DNA of 9,450 nucleotides, from the NCBI GenBank assembly GCA_003132905.1, contig PKZC01000336.1:31360-40809 (forward strand), in the 5' to 3' direction. The notes beneath the pieces are model-generated. The model did no database searches. It was given only the letters and a program-made list of their open reading frames with translations, and was not told the origin of the DNA. The stretch comes from Bryobacterales bacterium (lineage in GTDB: Bacteria; Acidobacteriota; Terriglobia; Bryobacterales; Bryobacteraceae). Position numbers and translations under genes: made by a program. Position 1 is the stretch's first letter. Every line of letters starts with the position of its first letter. Positions 6,731 through 9,450 of this stretch are shown in pieces.

Positions 6731-7625
6731 TGGGGTCCAGTTTGTCATGATGAGCCCAGAGGCCTTTGGCTGCGTCATACAGGAACTTGTAGGGATCTTT
6801 CCAGGTTCGAGCCAAGCCATTTAGAACGCCTTCCTCCAACATATCCTTGGGACCGTCGGCTTCGCGAACCTGTTTGAACAGGCGCGCCCGAACCTCCTCC
6901 ATCATGTCGCGTTCGGCTTTAAATTCGGCGCGCGTCATGACGGGACCATACGCGGGCACGATTTTCGTCTGTTCATTGGCGAGCTTGAGCAGAACATCCA
7001 TCGCGTCTACGCGGCCTCCAATCCAGGCGCCGGTAAACCAATCAAGCGCGGGATCGCGCGCGGGCGATGCCACGTCGCCTACTGCAAGAACATTCGACGT
7101 CTTGAAGTAGACATAAATATCGCCGCTGGTATGGGCCAATTCCAGATGGCCGTAATCGATCTGCTCGGCTCCCGCTTTTATAGAGCCGGTGGTCTCAAAA
7201 ACTTCGGTGGGGCGCGCCGCTTTGGGACGCGCTTTCTCATAACGATCCTCGGCCGGAACCCAATAGTCGGTGGACATCCACTGGCGCGTGCGTTCGTGCG
7301 CGATGATCTTCGCGCCCGCTGCCGCGAGCATTTCGTTGTTGCCGGTTTGGTCGATGTGATAGTGCGTGTTGAAGAGTGCCTGCACCTTCGAGGAGGGGAC
7401 GAAACTCTTCGGGACGCCGCTGTCCACCAGCACGAGCCCGTCATCTGTGGAGAGAGAAACCACATTGGCGCCCCCCGCATCCAGCACTGCGAGCTTCCCG
7501 GTCACTGCAAGCTTCTCGGTCACTGCGAGCTTGTCGGTGAGACGGTTTTGCGCGAAAACCCCACGCGATGCCCACAGGCCGAACGCGCCCGTCAGAGAGC
7601 TTTTCAATAAATCTCGACGATTCAC
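6720..7625 (-). CDS. Tat-exported metallo-beta-lactamase-fold protein with an altered metal site
   Basis: Predicted 301 residues from the GTG at 7625. NRRDLLK at the start followed by a hydrophobic stretch ending near GVFA is a twin-arginine signal, implying export after folding or metal loading. The metallo-beta-lactamase fold is shown by GGANVVSLSTDDGLVLVDSG, the metal motif NTHYHIDQTGNNE (His88, His90, Asp92, Gln93), AHTSGDIYVYF (His165), AVGDV (Asp184) and VPAYGPVM (Tyr226). The canonical HxHxDH motif has Gln for its last His, and PxHGPV has Tyr for His. The three Zn1-type ligands therefore remain, but two Zn2-type ligands are lost. It may be a mono-metal hydrolase or a subfamily with other chemistry. 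Three copies of K-L-A-V near residues 32-47 come from an 18-bp DNA repeat. The gene starts 1 nt after the DUF1552 stop, with GGGAG 6 nt upstream of the GTG, and overlaps the ankyrin gene by 11 nt. A TTG at 7640 is a poorer start. Confidence 0.85.
   Translation of the reverse strand: MNRRDLLKSSLTGAFGLWASRGVFAQNRLTDKLAVTEKLAVTGKLAVLDAGGANVVSLSTDDGLVLVDSGVPKSFVPSSKVQALFNTHYHIDQTGNNEMLAAAGAKIIAHERTRQWMSTDYWVPAEDRYEKARPKAARPTEVFETTGSIKAGAEQIDYGHLELAHTSGDIYVYFKTSNVLAVGDVASPARDPALDWFTGAWIGGRVDAMDVLLKLANEQTKIVPAYGPVMTRAEFKAERDMMEEVRARLFKQVREADGPKDMLEEGVLNGLARTWKDPYKFLYDAAKGLWAHHDKLDPNVV
7485..7538. repeat. Three 18-bp tandem repeats inside the metallo-beta-lactamase-fold gene
   Basis: Plus-strand copies are 7485-7502 (cactgcgagcttcccggt), 7503-7520 (cactgcaagcttctcggt) and 7521-7538 (cactgcgagcttgtcggt). 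They differ at only 2-3 positions. The unit is a multiple of three, so it adds TxKLAV hexapeptides in frame (x is Asp, Glu, Gly in protein order) between the Tat signal and the first core strand. This points to recent slippage; copy number may vary between strains. Confidence 0.9.
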
Positions 7626-7626
7626 G

Positions 7627-8964
7627 TTACACTCCCGCAATCGTGCCGGTGCTATCGCCGAACCGGTCGCGTTCCAATCCCACCTTCTGTAACAGCGTCA
7701 GGTGAAGATTTGCGATTGGCGTCCGTTCGGGCAGCACCAGGTGCTGGCCCACGAGCTTCATCTTGCCCGCGCCGCCGCCAACCAGAATATTGGGCTCCGG
7801 ATAATTATTGTGCAGGTCGCTGTTGCTCATGTTCGACCCGTACATGAAGATGGAATGGTCGAGCAAACTTCCTTGCCCGTCGGGAGTTTCCGCCATCTTC
7901 TTCACAAATTCCGCGAACTTTTCCATGTGCCAGGTCTGGATCTTTACCAGCTTGTTGATTCGGTCCAAATCGTTGGCATGGTGGGATACGGGATGGAACG
8001 AATCCGGGACGCCTATGTGGTTATAGGTGCGGTTGGTGCCTTCGGCCACCATGATATAAGTTGCAACGCGAGTGAGGCCGGCCTGAAACGCGAGAGCCAG
8101 CAGATCGAACATTAACTTCACCTGGTCCTCGAATTTATCCAGTTCCCCGACCGGAGCATCGGGAATTTTCAGGCTCGAAAGACCTTTGGAGTTTGCCATC
8201 TGGGTTCGGCGCTCGATCTCGCGAACGCTGTCCAGGTAGCCTTCCAGAGCGGCGCGGTCGCTGCTTCCCAGTTCGCCCTGGAGCTTCTTGGTGCGGTCCA
8301 TCATCAGATCGAGCAGGCTGCTGGTCTGGTGACTGATTGCCGCGCGTTCCTTCGGCGTGTCGCCTTCCCCAAAGAGCTCCAAAAAGACTTTTCGCGGATT
8401 GTACTCCATCGGCAGCGGCGAATCCGCGTCGCGAAAGGACAGAGTTGTATACGAACCTCCGCCGCCCGCCGCTACTTGCACGGTAGTTTCGGAGGCCAAT
8501 TCGAGAGACGGCAGCGGAGTATCTTGGCCGATAAACTTTGCGATCACCTGATCAAGCGTCGTGGCCATGTGCGCCTTGGGACCGCCGGTATCTGGACGCG
8601 TGGCGCTGAGCCAAGTGGCGGGATTGAAGGTATGAACCGATCCCGCGGTGGCTGCGTTTTCTAAGTTGCCGAAAGACGTCACGTATTTCTTGTACGGCTC
8701 GAGCGAAGCCAGGATGGGGCTAAGCTTGAAATCCGCGCCGGAGCCGCTGGGCGTCCACTTGTCCATGGCGGGGCCGTGCGACGTGTTGTACATGATGGCG
8801 CCGTGGGGAAGGTAGAAGAACGCAGCCCGCATCTTGGGAGCGGCGGCCGTTTGGGCCAGCACCGTGGCGGCGGGCACCATGGCTTCGAGAAACGGCAGAG
8901 CCAACCTCACGCCCGCAGCCTTTAATACCGTTCTGCGGGCGATGTGTTTTTTCGTGATGAACAT
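7627..8964 (-). CDS. Tat-exported DUF1552 family protein
   Basis: Predicted 445-residue secreted protein of the DUF1552 family, whose biochemical role is not established. Residues 10-15 (RRTVLK) and the following hydrophobic segment (LALPFLEAMVPAATVLAQ) form a Tat signal, in the style usual for this family. Family-like features are FYLPHGAIM with a W-x-P nearby (MDKWTPSGSG), LASLEPYKKYVTSFGNLEN, SVHTFNPATWLSA, LPSLELASET, SFRDADSPLPMEYNPRKVFLELFG, GYLDSVREIERR, FQAGLTRVATYIMVAEGTNR, FHPVSHHAND and the C-terminal GSNMSNSDLHNNYPEPNILVGG with LHLTLLQKVGLERDRFGDSTG. The histidine-, aspartate- and glutamate-rich patches would suit a metal-binding or hydrolytic site, but that is inference. DUF1552 genes typically sit directly beside DUF1592-type genes in Planctomycetes and Acidobacteria, as here (25-nt gap upstream). 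The start is supported by AAGGAG 5 nt ahead of the ATG. The length looks complete. Confidence 0.9.
   Translation of the reverse strand: MFITKKHIARRTVLKAAGVRLALPFLEAMVPAATVLAQTAAAPKMRAAFFYLPHGAIMYNTSHGPAMDKWTPSGSGADFKLSPILASLEPYKKYVTSFGNLENAATAGSVHTFNPATWLSATRPDTGGPKAHMATTLDQVIAKFIGQDTPLPSLELASETTVQVAAGGGGSYTTLSFRDADSPLPMEYNPRKVFLELFGEGDTPKERAAISHQTSSLLDLMMDRTKKLQGELGSSDRAALEGYLDSVREIERRTQMANSKGLSSLKIPDAPVGELDKFEDQVKLMFDLLALAFQAGLTRVATYIMVAEGTNRTYNHIGVPDSFHPVSHHANDLDRINKLVKIQTWHMEKFAEFVKKMAETPDGQGSLLDHSIFMYGSNMSNSDLHNNYPEPNILVGGGAGKMKLVGQHLVLPERTPIANLHLTLLQKVGLERDRFGDSTGTIAGV
7632..7636 (-). promoter_or_regulatory. Ribosome binding site deciding the GTG start of the metallo-beta-lactamase-fold gene
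   Basis: GGGAG on the minus strand lies within the last codons of the DUF1552 gene, 6 nt before the GTG at 7625. The stop of the upstream gene (TAA, 7629-7627) is one base before that GTG, as expected for termination-reinitiation coupling. Confidence 0.6.
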
Positions 8965-8969
8965 GCGAT

Positions 8970-8975
8970 CTCCTT
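8970..8975 (-). promoter_or_regulatory. Ribosome binding site of the DUF1552 gene
   Basis: AAGGAG on the minus strand, 5 nt before the ATG at 8964, lies in the 25-nt gap after the upstream stop codon. It is the best Shine-Dalgarno match in the window. Confidence 0.75.
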
Positions 8976-8989
8976 AAAGACCCCCACCC

Positions 8990-9450
8990 TTACCTAGCCG
9001 CGATCGACTTGACGTCTTCTTTCGCAGCGGCTCCCGGACCCTGCCTACGGAACGCGTCCGTGTTGACGATTCCCAAAACAATGGAAGAGAACTTGTAATT
9101 ATCCTTCGCGGCCCCGCGAACCACCGCGCGAACTTGCGGTATGTCGAAATATTCCAGCTGCCGGTTGAGAGCGTACATCATGAGCTTTTCGGTAAACGCC
9201 TCGGCGAACGTCGCCGGCCGCGCTACTAGCTGCGCCCTGAGTTCCACAACCCCGTTGATGGCGACGCCATTCGGCAGCACGGTTTTGGCATCGATAGGCG
9301 CATTGGCCTGGCGGTCCATGGTGCGCCACTGCCCGATCGCGTCGAAATTCTCCAGGCTCAACCCCAGGGGGTCCATGCGCGCGTGGCAGCTTGCGCACAC
9401 CGCGTTCGCACGGTGCGTCTCCAGCATTTCCCGCACGGACAAAACCTTGC
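8990..9450 (-). CDS. DUF1592-type cytochrome protein, C-terminal DUF1588/DUF1585 part (truncated by window edge)
   Basis: Only the last 152 or so codons are visible; the frame is open to the window edge, so the TTG near 9442 is not a real start. The segment begins in the end of a DUF1588 domain: LSVREMLETHRAN, then the c-type heme motif CASCH (bases 9397-9383), then MDPLGLSLENFDAIGQWR. DUF1585 follows: TFAEAFTEKLMMYALNRQLE, FDIPQVRAVVRGAA, YKFSSIVLGIVNTDAFR. These domains end the large multi-domain secreted proteins (DUF1587/1592/1588/1585, often with an extra N-terminal cytochrome c domain) known from Planctomycetes and Acidobacteria. A role in periplasmic electron transfer or redox breakdown of a substrate is inferred from the heme motif; no substrate is known. 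The last residues are a short Ala/Lys/Glu-rich tail. It heads the visible part of the operon, 25 nt before the DUF1552 gene. Confidence 0.88.
   Translation of the reverse strand, partial: KVLSVREMLETHRANAVCASCHARMDPLGLSLENFDAIGQWRTMDRQANAPIDAKTVLPNGVAINGVVELRAQLVARPATFAEAFTEKLMMYALNRQLEYFDIPQVRAVVRGAAKDNYKFSSIVLGIVNTDAFRRQGPGAAAKEDVKSIAAR

Noticed and set aside
5936..6877. Long plus-strand open frame of about 313 codons
   Set aside because: It is antisense to the ankyrin gene. The opposite frame shows regular ankyrin units; the shadow's periodicity only mirrors those repeats.
7485..7538. Short direct repeats as a CRISPR-like array
   Set aside because: The units are contiguous with no spacers and lie in frame within a gene, so they are a coding tandem repeat.
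7626..7640. TTG at 7640 as start of the metallo-beta-lactamase-fold protein
   Set aside because: The GTG at 7625 has GGGAG at ideal spacing, begins right after the upstream stop and gives the usual NRRDLLK start of Tat proteins.

Overview
The window looks like chromosomal DNA of a GC-rich soil acidobacterium, probably of the Solibacter/Bryobacter type. This is inferred from gene content, not from a marker gene. The clues are a secreted carboxypeptidase-regulatory-like protein, a DUF1592-family cytochrome paired with a DUF1552 protein, a secreted ankyrin-repeat protein, and a broken copy of a permease resembling the acidobacterial ADOP (MacB/FtsX-like) family. There is no RNA gene, CRISPR array, insertion sequence or phage gene that I can support.

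Layout. Bases 4-3709 hold three plus-strand genes: a two-domain secreted protein (carboxypeptidase regulatory-like fold plus an unnamed C-terminal domain), a periplasmic PQQ dehydrogenase with an N-terminal cytochrome c domain (polyvinyl-alcohol-dehydrogenase-like), and a secreted double-cupin protein. Bases 3690-9450 hold minus-strand genes. In transcription order they are the C-terminal part of a DUF1588/DUF1585 cytochrome-type protein (cut by the window edge), a Tat-exported DUF1552 protein, a Tat-exported metallo-beta-lactamase-fold protein, a secreted ankyrin-repeat protein, a decayed permease remnant, and a secreted alpha/beta hydrolase. The two blocks converge and their last genes overlap tail to tail by 20 bp.

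How the genes work together. All seven proteins whose N-terminus is visible carry an export signal, so the locus as a whole acts outside the cytoplasm. The minus-strand genes from the DUF1592-type protein to the ankyrin protein are very tightly packed (25-nt gap, 1-nt gap, 11-nt overlap), which implies one translationally coupled operon. Two proteins have c-type heme motifs (the PQQ dehydrogenase and the DUF1592-type protein), and there are two potential hydrolases. A periplasmic oxidation-plus-hydrolysis pathway for an unknown substrate is a reasonable inference, but no substrate can be read from the sequence.

The most notable details are the two-piece ADOP-like permease fossil between the ankyrin and hydrolase genes, the loss of two of three canonical Zn2-site ligands in the metallo-beta-lactamase-fold protein, an 18-bp x3 in-frame tandem repeat at that protein's N-terminus, a 14-bp x3 tandem repeat filling a short intergenic gap, and the exact 100-residue internal duplication in the double cupin.
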